A stretch of DNA of 64,000 bases. Source: Marinomonas balearica (GTDB lineage Bacteria > Pseudomonadota > Gammaproteobacteria > Pseudomonadales > Marinomonadaceae). The notes under the pieces are model-generated. The model had not been told where the DNA came from. It worked only from the letters and a program-made list of their open reading frames with translations, and searched no databases. Each line of letters opens with the position of its first letter. The stretch's first letter is position 1. A program made the position numbers and the translations under genes. This document shows, piece by piece, positions 63,905-64,000 of the stretch. Location of the stretch: assembly GCF_004362145.1 (NCBI RefSeq), contig NZ_SNXC01000009.1:705206-769205 (forward strand), in the 5' to 3' direction.

Positions 63905-64000
63905 ATGAGCATGCCTATTAATAAAATGTTATGTGAAATGAGAATTATCGAAGCTTCGGAATCTGATAAAGATTCAATGTTGTCATTATCGAAAATGCAA
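63905..64000 (+). CDS. N-terminal fragment of a possible GNAT acetyltransferase (cut by window edge)
   Basis: An open frame runs to the window end with in-frame ATGs at 63905, 63911, 63926 and 63938. From 63938 it reads MRIIEASESDKDSMLSLSK, which resembles the beta1-alpha1 start of GNAT acetyltransferases. No ATG has a clear ribosome-binding site. Only the first 20-32 codons are visible, so the family call is tentative. Confidence 0.4.
   Translation, partial: MSMPINKMLCEMRIIEASESDKDSMLSLSKMQ

Noticed and set aside
1..64000. CRISPR array, prophage, transposon or restriction/defence island
   Set aside because: No repeat-spacer array, transposase, integrase, phage structural gene or defence-type gene cluster was seen. 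The tRNA array has no integrase beside it, and gene order is largely core.

Overview
The window looks like ordinary chromosomal DNA of a marine gammaproteobacterium of the Oceanospirillales, most likely Marinomonas or a close relative. This is an inference from protein similarity to Pseudomonas and E. coli families, from gene order (leuCDB-asd, topA with two small genes and lexA, gpsA-DUF4389-sixA, pabC-mltG-tmk-holB-tatD) and from moderate AT-richness. I see no prophage, transposase, integron, CRISPR array or rRNA operon. Almost all of the window is core genome, with scattered lineage-specific genes.

Layout. 1-2.8 kb: start of htpX, alaA, msrB and a YajG-type lipoprotein. 2.9-3.7 kb: six tRNA genes (Glu-Gly-Glu-Glu-Gly-Glu) containing an internal duplication. 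3.7-8.0 kb: the pabC-mltG-tmk-holB-tatD operon. 8.2-12.4 kb: a Lon-like protease, a small exported protein, a cytochrome b562-like protein and a basic hypothetical protein. 12.5-17.2 kb: an AraC regulator, an acyl-CoA dehydrogenase and ETF:ubiquinone oxidoreductase, forming a fatty-acyl oxidation unit. 17.4-22.3 kb: YaiI, NDH-2, and a GH13 alpha-glucosidase divergent from an MFS transporter. 22.4-27.7 kb: a LysR regulator divergent from leuCDB-asd. 27.9-34.6 kb: an HPF/RaiA-like factor, a coiled-coil plus beta-barrel protein, aconitase B, and a membrane-anchored pseudokinase/SUMF fusion.

34.8-40.9 kb: miaE, a small unknown, lpxH-ppiB, queE, queC, and a MarR-GNAT fusion gene overlapping azlC-azlD. 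41.0-46.0 kb: glnS-cysS, a universal stress protein whose only full-length reading needs a non-ATG start, and two membrane-anchored unknowns. 46.2-52.6 kb: topA, two small genes, and lexA divergent from dinG across two SOS boxes. 52.7-64.0 kb: rhlB, selO, gpsA-DUF4389-sixA-hydrolase-DUF4892, a chromosomal KfrA-like coiled-coil DNA-binding protein, prmB-aroC, the nucleotide-housecleaning pair yjjX-yjjG, and the start of a possible acetyltransferase gene.

The most unusual items are the pseudokinase-TM-SUMF fusion; the MarR-GNAT regulator with a near-perfect 22-bp palindrome ahead of azlCD; the KfrA-like gene with an AT-rich palindromic upstream region; the coiled-coil/beta-barrel protein; two housekeeping genes (holB, usp) that appear to start at ATT and at CTG or ATA; and the duplicated tRNA units separated by C(UACG)G mini-hairpins. 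I did not find a clear multi-gene defence or mobile system.
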